Shown here in pieces: positions 6,545-12,754 of a stretch of DNA of 15,689 nucleotides. The DNA is from Campylobacteraceae bacterium (GTDB lineage Bacteria > Campylobacterota > Campylobacteria > Campylobacterales > UBA6016): the NCBI GenBank assembly GCA_022758985.1, contig JAEMQC010000017.1:1-15689 (forward strand), written 5' to 3'. A model generated the notes under the pieces. The model had not been told where the DNA came from and searched no databases. It worked only from the letters and a program-made list of their open reading frames with translations. Every line of letters begins with the position of its first letter. Positions within the stretch are counted from its first letter, which is position 1. The translations under genes were made by a program, and so were the position numbers.

Positions 6545-6574
6545 AGGATTTATAAAAATTCTAGAGGAGTATTC

Positions 6575-6844
6575 ATGAAATTTGTAGCGTTTCTTCTGTT
6601 GTTTGTCTCTTTCTTGTTTGCCAAATTAGATTTGAACACGGCTAGCGAGGCTGAGCTTCAAAAAGTAAAAGGCGTAGGTCCTGCAAAAGCGAAAGCAATA
6701 GTGGAGTATAGGCAAAAAAACGGAAGCTTCAAAAGCGTGGATGACCTTAAAAACGTAAAAGGGTTCGGTGAAAAGAGTGTGGCTAGCCTAAAGAGCGACT
6801 TAGAGGTGAAATCTGCTCTTACGAACGCTCCTGCGAAAAAATAA
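6575..6844 (+). CDS. Secreted ComEA-like helix-hairpin-helix DNA-binding protein
   Basis: An 89-residue protein with a cleavable signal peptide (about 1-16, FLFA before KLDLN). One ComEA-type unit of two helix-hairpin-helix motifs follows: LNTASEAEL, KVKGVGPAKA (first hairpin), then the second hairpin KNVKGFGEKS. The family binds DNA backbone without sequence preference. Periplasmic ComEA of Gram-negative bacteria pulls incoming DNA through the outer membrane during natural transformation, so a role in competence is likely but inferred. No other competence gene is in the window. The ribosome binding site agagga and a good hairpin terminator just after the stop suggest a single-gene unit. Confidence 0.87.
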   Translation: MKFVAFLLLFVSFLFAKLDLNTASEAELQKVKGVGPAKAKAIVEYRQKNGSFKSVDDLKNVKGFGEKSVASLKSDLEVKSALTNAPAKK

Positions 6845-6849
6845 ACCCA

Positions 6850-6869
6850 AAAAGGCCTAACGGCCTTTT
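6850..6869. terminator. Bidirectional intrinsic terminator between comEA-like gene and ilvA
   Basis: AAAAGGCC (6850-6857) and GGCCTTTT (6862-6869) form a perfect 8-base stem with loop taac. The A-run and T-run on the two sides allow termination on both strands. It lies directly between two convergent genes, and its last two bases are part of the ilvA stop codon. Confidence 0.85.
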
Positions 6870-8079
6870 ACATCACTTCCGAAAATTTAAACTTCTTGGC
6901 TCGTAGCGCCTCTTTTATCGTCTCTTGGTGCTCTTTGCCTTTAGATTCAAGCGTAATAATGATATTTGCGTCCCCGTACGCCAGATCCGAGGCGGTACGA
7001 TCGTAGTCTATCGCCACAATATTTGCAGCCGTCTCTTTAAATACGCCAGTTAACTCCATCAGGCTTCCCGGTTTGTCTATTAGCGTGATGACAAGCTTCA
7101 TCTTTCGGTGCGACTTAGCAAGGCCTTTTTCGATGATAAGAGAGAGCGTGTTGACATCTATGTTGCCCCCGCTCAGCACAGCCGCTATCTTTTCGCCCTC
7201 TTTTACGGCTATCTTATCGTGCATCAATGCCGCTACGCCTACGGCCCCTGCGCCCTCGACAACTATCTTGTGTTTTTCCATCAAAAATAGTATAGCGCTG
7301 GCACACTCTTCATCATCCACCTGTATCATTTCGTCGACATACTGCTCTAGTATAGAGAGCATCTTTGGCGAAGTGTCCCTCACGGCGATACCGTCGGCGA
7401 TTGTCCGCACGCTTGTCGAGTCTATCGGCGTGTGCGCCGCAAACGACTGATACATGGCCGGTGCGCCTTTGGCGGTGACGCCGACTACTCTGACGGATGG
7501 CTTGATGGCTTTTGCGGCTATCGCTATACCGCTGATGAGTCCGCCGCCGCCCACGGGTACGACTATGGTATCAATCTCCGGATTTTTGGCGAGTATTTCA
7601 AGGGCGATAGTCCCTTGCCCTGCTATCACCTCGTCGTCTTCAAAAGGGTGCACAAATGTCATGCCGCTTTTAGCCGCTATCTCTTTGGCGTAAGCGTAAG
7701 CCTCGTCGTAATTGTTGCCTTTTAGTACGACCTCTGCCCCGTGGCTTTTGACGCCATTGACCTTGAGCAGCGGCGTGGCTTCGGGCATTACGATTACGGC
7801 TTTGATCCCAAAATGCTTTGCGCTAAAGGCGACGCCCTGTGCATGGTTGCCCGCACTTGCGGCTATAACACCCGCTTTTTTCTCAGCCTCCGAGAGCGAG
7901 CAGATACGGTTAAAAGCCCCTCTTATCTTGAAAGCCCCTGTGTTTTGGAGGTTACATTTTTTTAGCCATATTTCGCAGTTTTTGCCCTCGGATAGGTACT
8001 CTGAGCGCACAAACGGCACTTTGGCGATTACCGCTTTGATATTTTCTGCAGCCTCTTTTATATTTTCTAACGTTATCAT
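6868..8079 (-). CDS. ilvA: Threonine ammonia-lyase with one C-terminal ACT domain
   Basis: A PLP enzyme that deaminates threonine to 2-oxobutanoate, the first step of isoleucine synthesis. In 403 residues it shows the PLP lysine K51 in GAFKIRGA, the substrate loop SAGNHAQG (75-82), the phosphate-binding GGGGL (177-181) and LSGGN (302-306). A single ACT domain from about 327 to 400 (LVITLIDKPGSL) is the probable site of allosteric control. One ACT-type domain makes it the medium form, unlike the longer E. coli IlvA or the short TdcB. It is last in the fliP-trmA-CoA-binding-ilvA operon, three bases after its neighbour, with GGATAAG as a likely ribosome binding site. Biosynthetic rather than catabolic use is inferred from the ACT domain. 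Confidence 0.94.
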   Translation of the reverse strand: MITLENIKEAAENIKAVIAKVPFVRSEYLSEGKNCEIWLKKCNLQNTGAFKIRGAFNRICSLSEAEKKAGVIAASAGNHAQGVAFSAKHFGIKAVIVMPEATPLLKVNGVKSHGAEVVLKGNNYDEAYAYAKEIAAKSGMTFVHPFEDDEVIAGQGTIALEILAKNPEIDTIVVPVGGGGLISGIAIAAKAIKPSVRVVGVTAKGAPAMYQSFAAHTPIDSTSVRTIADGIAVRDTSPKMLSILEQYVDEMIQVDDEECASAILFLMEKHKIVVEGAGAVGVAALMHDKIAVKEGEKIAAVLSGGNIDVNTLSLIIEKGLAKSHRKMKLVITLIDKPGSLMELTGVFKETAANIVAIDYDRTASDLAYGDANIIITLESKGKEHQETIKEALRAKKFKFSEVM

Positions 8080-8082
8080 CTC

Positions 8083-8520
8083 TTATCCAAACAGTTTTCT
8101 ATGTTCTACCATTAGGCATCTGTGCGTTACTATCGGCACTCCCGCCTCTCTCACTTTTGCCTCCACCTCATCGTCGTAGCACCCTATCTGCGCCCAGATG
8201 AGCTTTGGATTTAGCTTGAGAGCTTCGTTTGCTACCTGTGCAAGAGCGTCCGCTTTTCGGAATATGTCGACGACATCTACGGATCTATCTATCTCGGTTA
8301 GGCTTCTATACACCTTTTGCCCCAGAATCGTCTCCTCTTTTGGATAGACTGGGATTATCTCATAGCCAACTGACATCAGATATTTTGCCACTTTGTTGCT
8401 ATCTTTGCTCTCGTCCGGCGAGAGGCCTACAATTGCTATCGTCTTTGCCTCTGAGAGTATTTTTTTGACTTGCACCTTTTCTTCTGCACTCATTGGAAAC
8501 TGGATTTTACACTCCATCAT
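8083..8520 (-). CDS. CoA-binding domain protein (YccU type)
   Basis: A 145-residue single-domain protein of the CoA_binding_2 family, a Rossmann fold related to the CoA-binding part of succinyl-CoA synthetase. The first strand and loop read TIAIVGLSPDESKDS (about 27-41), followed by YEIIPVYP, VDVVDIFR and KLIWAQIG, all typical of the family, and a final THRCLMVEH segment. The family's physiological role is not established, so no substrate is proposed. It starts at the ATG overlapping the trmA stop (ATGA); a second ATG follows at once, so the exact N-terminus could be one residue shorter. Confidence 0.88.
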   Translation of the reverse strand: MMECKIQFPMSAEEKVQVKKILSEAKTIAIVGLSPDESKDSNKVAKYLMSVGYEIIPVYPKEETILGQKVYRSLTEIDRSVDVVDIFRKADALAQVANEALKLNPKLIWAQIGCYDDEVEAKVREAGVPIVTHRCLMVEHRKLFG

Positions 8521-9632
8521 TTATCCTTTTTGATTAGTTTTACCCCGCACTCTAGGTGATTGGTGTATGCGAACTGGTCAAACGCCGCAAATGCCTTGAT
8601 TTCATGTGTCTTTGTTAGGTATTCTAGGTCGGTCTTTAGCGTCTCGGGGCTGCATGAGATGTAGATAATTTCATCGTAATTTGCCGCAAACTCTCTGCCT
8701 TTTTCGCCAAGTCCGCTTCGTGGCGGGTCGACGAATATAGTGTGAAAATCAAACTCTTTTAGATTAATACCTTGCAGCCTCGTAAACTCTCTTGCGCCGG
8801 TTAGCGCCTCGCTAGCTTCTTCTGCCGAGATGCGTCCTAGATATAGGTTGTCAAGGTTGTTTAGCTCTCTATTTTTTTTCGCCGCATCTATCGCCTCTTT
8901 GACCACTTCAGTCGCAAATACTTTGCGGTATTTTTTGGCAAATGCCATCGTGAAATTACCGCTGCCGCAGTATAGCTCGATGAGGTCACCCTCGCCGCTA
9001 GCATTTTTGACGGCCCAGTTTAGCATCTTCTCGTTCACTGCGCCGTTTGGCTGGCTAAAGCAGTTTTGCTTGATTATGTACGTCAGCTTTTCGCCGGCTA
9101 CGTCGAAGCTTCTGGTAACGTAATCTTGCCCTACGGTGCGGATCACTCCTTTGGATCTCCCATTGACGTATACGCCGTATTTTTCGGATAGCTCCTGCGC
9201 TGCTTTTTGCCATTCGTCGTCCAGTTTTCTATGGTAGACCAGGTTTAGTACGCATTCACTCTTGCCGTTTCCTAGAAGTTCCGCAGAAAACAGCTTTTCT
9301 CTGAGCCTATTATCGCTATTTAGCGCCGGCGGCAGAGTCTTTACGAGCTCATTTAGCGGGTGGGAGAGTATCTCGCACTCTTTTACCTCAAAAAATCTCT
9401 TCTCTCGGTTTGTTAGCGCAAAATAAAGCCCGTCGTCTCCCTCTTTGTAGACCCGAAACTCAACTCTGTCTCGAAAGTTCGCCTCAGGAGAGTCAAAAAC
9501 CTCAAATTCACCGCTCCAGAGATGTCCAAACTCCGCTTTTAGCGTCTCTAGCTTTCTCTCAAGTTGCGCATTGTATCCGCCCACATAGTTGACACAGGCG
9601 TTGCAAACGCCAAAATGCGCACACTTCATCAT
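8517..9632 (-). CDS. trmA: tRNA (uracil-5-)-methyltransferase, TrmA type, with RlmD-like cysteines
   Basis: A SAM-dependent RNA m5U methyltransferase, probably making m5U54 in the tRNA T loop. The 371 residues match TrmA in length and lack the N-terminal TRAM domain of RlmD. Visible motifs are KQNCFSQPN (substrate region), the SAM site ELYCGSGNF, FVDPPRSGLG, the catalytic Cys in YISCSPETL, and a C-terminal HLECGVKL with the general-base Glu. Unusually for TrmA, the N-terminus has C4-x5-C10-x2-C13 and a later C86, the spacing of the [4Fe-4S] cysteines of RlmD (RumA). Start and stop overlap fliP and the CoA-binding gene, each as ATGA. The tRNA assignment rests on length and domain content; rRNA as target is not excluded. 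Confidence 0.87.
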   Translation of the reverse strand: MMKCAHFGVCNACVNYVGGYNAQLERKLETLKAEFGHLWSGEFEVFDSPEANFRDRVEFRVYKEGDDGLYFALTNREKRFFEVKECEILSHPLNELVKTLPPALNSDNRLREKLFSAELLGNGKSECVLNLVYHRKLDDEWQKAAQELSEKYGVYVNGRSKGVIRTVGQDYVTRSFDVAGEKLTYIIKQNCFSQPNGAVNEKMLNWAVKNASGEGDLIELYCGSGNFTMAFAKKYRKVFATEVVKEAIDAAKKNRELNNLDNLYLGRISAEEASEALTGAREFTRLQGINLKEFDFHTIFVDPPRSGLGEKGREFAANYDEIIYISCSPETLKTDLEYLTKTHEIKAFAAFDQFAYTNHLECGVKLIKKDK

Positions 9633-10381
9633 CTAAAACTCGCCACCAGGCTCTCTACGAGCAGATTCCAGCCGTCTACCATAACAAACAGCAGTAGCTT
9701 TAAGGGGAGTGATATCATAACGGGCGGAAGCATCATCATACCCATACTCATCAGTACCGACGAAACAACCATATCTATAACGAGAAACGGCAAGAAGAGC
9801 AAAAAGCCTATCTCGAACGCCGTCTTCATCTCGCTTATCATAAACGCCGGAATGACTACCGTTAGTGGTACCTCTTCTATCGTTTTCGGGTTTTCCATCT
9901 TTCTTATCCGAAGGAATAGGGCTAGGTCTTTTTCTCGGGTGTTTCGAATCATAAAGTCTTTAAACGGCGCCATAGACTTCGTGAACGCCTCCTCGTACCC
10001 GATGCGCTCCTCCATATAGGGCTTTATCCCCTCATCATACGACTTTTTGCCGATAGGCTCCATGATAAAAAACGTCAGCACCATAGCGAGAGATACAAGG
10101 ACCTGGGTCGGAGGCATCTGTTGCGTACCGATGGCTTGTCTAAGAAACGAAAAGACGATAATGAGCCTCGTAAAGCTCGTCATTACAAGCACAAGAGACG
10201 GCGCTAGTACGAGCAGGGTTAGGATAATGACAATATTTAGACTTTTGACCAGCTGCTCAGGCTTTTGGGGTGCGTTGATGGTGAGGTCAACGACTGGAAT
10301 CTGCGGGGTCGCTGCAGGAGCGGCGTATGATAGTGCGCTAAACAGTAAAAAAAAGAGCAGCAGGACAAAAATTTTCTTCAT
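9629..10381 (-). CDS. fliP: Flagellar type III export protein FliP
   Basis: A core membrane protein of the flagellar export gate, assembled with FliQ and FliR in the basal body. It has 250 residues: a signal peptide (about 1-20), then four transmembrane segments, including LNIVIILTLLVLAP near 49-62. Hallmark stretches are TSFTRLIIVFSFLRQA, GTQQMPPTQVL, VVIPAFMISEMKTAFEIGF and GMMMLPPVMISLPLKLLLF. It heads a minus-strand operon and overlaps trmA by 4 bases (ATGA), though the downstream genes are metabolic or RNA-modifying, not flagellar. C. jejuni also has fliP divergent from glmU, as I recall. No ribosome binding site is visible before the ATG. Confidence 0.97.
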   Translation of the reverse strand: MKKIFVLLLFFLLFSALSYAAPAATPQIPVVDLTINAPQKPEQLVKSLNIVIILTLLVLAPSLVLVMTSFTRLIIVFSFLRQAIGTQQMPPTQVLVSLAMVLTFFIMEPIGKKSYDEGIKPYMEERIGYEEAFTKSMAPFKDFMIRNTREKDLALFLRIRKMENPKTIEEVPLTVVIPAFMISEMKTAFEIGFLLFLPFLVIDMVVSSVLMSMGMMMLPPVMISLPLKLLLFVMVDGWNLLVESLVASFR

Positions 10382-10388
10382 GGAGCTA

Positions 10389-10394
10389 ATTTTA
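10389..10394 (-). promoter_or_regulatory. fliP -10 element, predicted leaderless or nearly so
   Basis: On the minus strand TAAAAT ends seven bases before the fliP ATG, and the spacer tagctcc has no ribosome binding site. Transcription would begin at the ATG or one base before it. No GG-N10-GC type sigma-54 or GATA-type sigma-28 element was seen at the right place, so this flagellar gene looks sigma-70 dependent. Confidence 0.45.
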
Positions 10395-10436
10395 CTTAAA
10401 CGCCCATTAGCATTACCCTTTTAATCCAAAATGGTC

Positions 10437-10442
10437 TAAAAT
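10437..10442 (+). promoter_or_regulatory. Candidate glmU -10 element
   Basis: TAAAAT, with TGgtc before it, would start transcription near 10449 and give glmU a leader of about 140 bases, long for this compact genome. No better -10 was seen closer to the gene. Confidence 0.4.
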
Positions 10443-10444
10443 CT

Positions 10445-10480
10445 GCTCAAAAATATAAGTTTCCACAAAATTTTTTGAGC
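10445..10480 (+). repeat. Perfect 9-base inverted repeat upstream of glmU
   Basis: GCTCAAAAA (10445-10453) and TTTTTGAGC (10472-10480) pair perfectly around an 18-base AT-rich centre. It overlaps the predicted glmU transcription start, so it could be an operator for the fliP/glmU gap or the first hairpin of the glmU leader. Confidence 0.5.
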
Positions 10481-10494
10481 TGCACTTAAGTTTC

Positions 10495-10534
10495 GGCTAG
10501 GGTACCCCAAAATCACAGATTTTGACCCTTAGCC
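10495..10534 (+). promoter_or_regulatory. Strong bipartite hairpin in the glmU leader
   Basis: The inner stem CAAAATC (10508-10514) / GATTTTG (10518-10524) closes a 3-base loop. The outer stem GGCTAGGGT (10495-10503) / ACCCTTAGCC (10525-10534) continues it with one extra base on the 3' side and a 4-base bulge (10504-10507) on the 5' side. The bulge ACCC could instead pair with the GGGT just before it, giving an alternative fold. A weaker stem GCAAA/TTTGC follows at about 10536-10550. It matches no riboswitch I know. There is no T-run after it, so it is not an ordinary terminator. Confidence 0.5.
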
Positions 10535-10588
10535 TGCAAAGTCGTTTTGCCCTAAAAAATTCTTGAAAAAACTTTTCTTGGAGATACG

Positions 10589-11881
10589 ATGTCAGTTTCA
10601 GTAATAGTTATGGCGGCGGGACAAGGGACAAGGATGAAGTCCAAAACACCAAAGGTGTTGCATAAGATTTGCGGTAAGCCAATGCTGTATTATGTGCTAA
10701 GAGAGGCCAAAAAGCTAAGTAGCGACGTGCAAGTGGTGCTCTATCACGAGGCCGAGATGATAAGAGAGGCTGTGCAAAAAGAGTTTTCGGATGTGAGCTT
10801 TTGCATCCAAGACCATGTGAATTTCCCGGGGACTGCAGGCGCCGTGATGGCGGCAAACCCAAAATGCGACAAGGTGATAGTGCTAAACGGTGACATGCCG
10901 CTACTCTCCGCCGATACGATAAGGCCTCTCTTGGATCACGACGCAGATGCCGTAATGTGCGCTATCAATCCACACAATCCTAGCGGATACGGCAGGGTGG
11001 TAACGGACGGTGATGAAGTGGTGCGGATAGTGGAAGAGAAGGATGCGACGGCGGCCCAGAAAAAGATAAGCCTAGTCAACGCCGGAGTCTACGCCTTCAA
11101 AGCCTCGTTTTTGAAAGATGCACTTGCCACGATAGACGCAAACAACGCCCAAAAAGAGTATTACCTGACCGACACGATAGGCTACGGCGTCAAAAACGGC
11201 AAAAGCGTCAAATGGGTGGAGGTTACTGAAGAGGAGTTTAAAGGGGTAAACTCCAAAGTAGATTTGGCGCACGCTGAGGAGATAATGCTGGATAAAATCC
11301 GCTCCAAATGGATGAGGGAGGGGGTCACAATGAGGCTGCCACAAACCATCTACATAGACGACGCCGTAGAGTTCGTCGGTGAGTGCGAAGTGGAGAGCCA
11401 CTGCGTCATCAAGGGAAATAGCCGTATCGAGAGAAGTACCGTCAAGGCCGGAAGCGTGATAGAAGACGCCGTGATGATAGACTCTGACTGTGGTCCGATG
11501 GCTAGATTAAGACCAAAAACAGAGCTGAAGGGCACACACATAGGCAACTTCGTGGAGTGCAAAAACGCAAGACTAGACGGCGTCAAAGCAGGACATCTAA
11601 GCTACCTTGGCGACTGCACGGCGGGTGAGGGCACGAACGTTGGGGCTGGGACTATCACTTGCAACTACGACGGGGTCAAAAAGTACGAAACCGTCATCGG
11701 CAAAAATGTATTCATAGGCTCCGACACACAGCTGGTCGCACCCGTAAGGCTAGAAGACAACACTATGATAGCTGCGGGTACTACGGTGACCAAAGACGTA
11801 GAGAGCGGCTCTCTTGCGCTATCCCGCACTCCGCAAAAAAATATCGCAGGGTTTTTTGATAGGTTTTTTGGGAAGAAGTAA
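10589..11881 (+). CDS. glmU: Bifunctional GlmU: GlcN-1-P acetyltransferase / GlcNAc-1-P uridyltransferase
   Basis: Makes UDP-GlcNAc, the precursor of peptidoglycan and lipid A, in two steps. In 430 residues the N-terminal pyrophosphorylase domain shows MAAGQGTRMKS (8-18), PKVLHKICGKPM and NGDMPLL. The second half is a left-handed beta helix of hexapeptide repeats with the acetyltransferase residues in RLRPKTELKGTHIGNFVE and NVGAGTITCNYDG. Both activities should be intact. The ATG has tggaga a few bases upstream as ribosome binding site. It lies divergent from fliP behind a long structured leader. In C. jejuni, as I recall, coaBC follows directly; here an AT-rich islet intervenes. Confidence 0.96.
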   Translation: MSVSVIVMAAGQGTRMKSKTPKVLHKICGKPMLYYVLREAKKLSSDVQVVLYHEAEMIREAVQKEFSDVSFCIQDHVNFPGTAGAVMAANPKCDKVIVLNGDMPLLSADTIRPLLDHDADAVMCAINPHNPSGYGRVVTDGDEVVRIVEEKDATAAQKKISLVNAGVYAFKASFLKDALATIDANNAQKEYYLTDTIGYGVKNGKSVKWVEVTEEEFKGVNSKVDLAHAEEIMLDKIRSKWMREGVTMRLPQTIYIDDAVEFVGECEVESHCVIKGNSRIERSTVKAGSVIEDAVMIDSDCGPMARLRPKTELKGTHIGNFVECKNARLDGVKAGHLSYLGDCTAGEGTNVGAGTITCNYDGVKKYETVIGKNVFIGSDTQLVAPVRLEDNTMIAAGTTVTKDVESGSLALSRTPQKNIAGFFDRFFGKK

Positions 11882-12161
11882 AAATTGAGAGTTATCTCTT
11901 GGAATAGTGCAAAAGCATTTAGAAACAAGTCCAAAAAATTATTGGAGCTAAAGCCTGATATTGCTGTTATTTTGGAGTGTGAAAATCTGGAGCTCTTATA
12001 AAGAAAAAGAGTGGCTTGGTGATTTTGGCTCTTATGTTTGGTTTGGTGAAAATAAAAATCAGGGCGTAACTCTTTTTGTGGCTGACGGCATAGAAATTGA
12101 GCCGTTAAATTGGTTTGACGAGAATATAAAATTTATCAGACCTTTCATTTATAAATTTGTG

Positions 12162-12167
12162 TATAAT
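12162..12167 (+). promoter_or_regulatory. ccdAB -10 element
   Basis: A perfect TATAAT after an AT-rich stretch. The predicted start at A12174 gives a 27-base leader holding the taggag ribosome binding site at 12189-12194. The promoter lies inside the pseudogene tail, so the islet brought or created its own transcription start. Confidence 0.65.
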
Positions 12168-12190
12168 GTGCGCATAGTAAATACGCATTA
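12164..12190 (+). promoter_or_regulatory. Possible CcdA/CcdAB operator
   Basis: TAATGtGCG (12164-12172) and CGCATTA (12184-12190) form an inverted repeat of 7 base pairs with one unpaired T. It overlaps the 3' half of the -10 box, the transcription start and the edge of the ribosome binding site. Known ccd operons are repressed by the antitoxin-toxin complex at their promoter, which makes this the natural candidate site. Confidence 0.35.
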
Positions 12191-12200
12191 GGAGTGTGTG

Positions 12201-12449
12201 ATGACAGCAAATTTTTATAACCCTTCAGCCCCGAAAAAAGCGGCGAATGTAAGTATAAATAGTGAGATTTTGGCTTTGGCAAAAGAGTATAAAATCAATC
12301 TCTCAAGAGCGCTGGAAGAAAAAGTTGCCGAAATGCTAAGGCAAAAAGAGGCGGCAAAGTGGGAAAAAGAAAATAGAGCAGCCATTGAGGAGTATAACGA
12401 GCGCATTAGGAAAAACGGTACTTTTAGTGATTCCTTTAGGAGTTTTTAG
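12201..12449 (+). CDS. ccdA: Antitoxin CcdA
   Basis: The labile antitoxin of a type II pair; it neutralises CcdB and helps repress the operon. From the ATG at 12201 it has 82 residues. The N-terminal part (NVSINSEILALAKEYKINLS) resembles the ribbon-helix-helix DNA-binding region of CcdA. The C-terminal half, with KWEKENRAAIEEYN, then NGTFSDSFRSF, lines up with the toxin-binding tail of F-plasmid CcdA (W..EN, NGSFAD, R.W). I prefer this ATG to the GTG three bases earlier because taggag then lies six bases upstream. The stop overlaps the ccdB start by one base (TAGTG), as expected for a co-translated pair. Antitoxin first, toxin second is the usual ccd order. Confidence 0.9.
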   Translation: MTANFYNPSAPKKAANVSINSEILALAKEYKINLSRALEEKVAEMLRQKEAAKWEKENRAAIEEYNERIRKNGTFSDSFRSF

Positions 12450-12754
12450 TGGCGCAGTTTGATGTTTACGCCAATCCGAATCCTAATACAAATAAAGAAA
12501 TACCATACTTGCTTGATGTACAGGCAGATATTTTGTCATCGCTTGAAACAAGGGTTGTTGTGCCGCTCGTTATACAGTCTAAAACTGCAAAACACCTCAA
12601 TCCTGTATTTGAAGTAAAAAACAAAAAAGTCGTAATGTCAACATCGCAAATTGCTGGTGTCCCATTGTCTGTACTAGGTGAAAAGGTTGCCAATCTAAAA
12701 GATAAAAGAGCGGAAATAATAGCTGCAATAGATTTTTTGATAACTGGATTTTAA
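12449..12754 (+). CDS. ccdB: Toxin CcdB (DNA gyrase inhibitor family)
   Basis: CcdB poisons DNA gyrase by trapping GyrA on cleaved DNA. The 101 residues, the same length as F-plasmid CcdB, match along the whole chain: FDVYANP, LLDVQADILSS, RVVVPLVI, NPVFEV, then TSQIAGVPLSVLGEKVANL, where F CcdB has TTDMASVPVSVIGEEVADL. The last three residues are T99-G100-F101. F CcdB has W99-G100-I101, and W99 and G100 are required there for gyrase poisoning, so target binding may be altered. The GTG start has a taggag ribosome binding site six bases upstream. The stop overlaps the coaBC ATG (TAATG). GC content in four sampled 60-base lines is 87 of 240, about 36%. Confidence 0.92.
   Translation: MAQFDVYANPNPNTNKEIPYLLDVQADILSSLETRVVVPLVIQSKTAKHLNPVFEVKNKKVVMSTSQIAGVPLSVLGEKVANLKDKRAEIIAAIDFLITGF

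Larger units (their letters stand above)
10382..10588. other. Divergent regulatory gap fliP/glmU
   Basis: This 207-base gap is the longest non-coding stretch with no gene remnant in the window. It holds the fliP -10 on the minus strand, the candidate glmU -10, the 9-base inverted repeat at 10445-10480, the bipartite hairpin at 10495-10534 and the glmU ribosome binding site. No open frame of convincing coding character was seen in it. Confidence 0.7.
11885..12191 (+). pseudogene. Frameshifted and truncated endonuclease/exonuclease/phosphatase-family gene
   Basis: From a TTG at 11885 the frame reads RVISWN...PDIAVILECEN, the N-terminal strand and the metal-binding Glu (QE-like ECEN) of the EEP superfamily, and stops at 11999-12001. 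The next frame (+1) continues a plausible EEP product from about 11990: SYKEKEWLGDFGSYVW, then FGENKNQGVTLFV, and ends at 12189-12191. About 100 of the usual 230 or more residues remain, with no catalytic His/Asp C-terminal half. A one-base change around 11985-11995 would join the two frames. Composition is AT-rich (20 G+C in 12001-12060). The last 50 bases hold the ccdA promoter. The family call rests on short motifs and is moderate. Confidence 0.65.

Noticed and set aside
6541..6564. TTCTAG direct repeat before the ComEA-like gene
   Set aside because: Two six-base AT-rich copies in a short leader are easily chance and no further symmetry supports a binding site.
7712..8179. Plus-strand frame of 155 codons opposite ilvA and the CoA-binding gene
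   Set aside because: It spans two well-supported minus-strand genes and their junction, and shows no family motif.
12198..12200. GTG start for ccdA
   Set aside because: It would leave only three bases after the ribosome binding site; the ATG at 12201 has normal spacing and gives a CcdA-like N-terminus.
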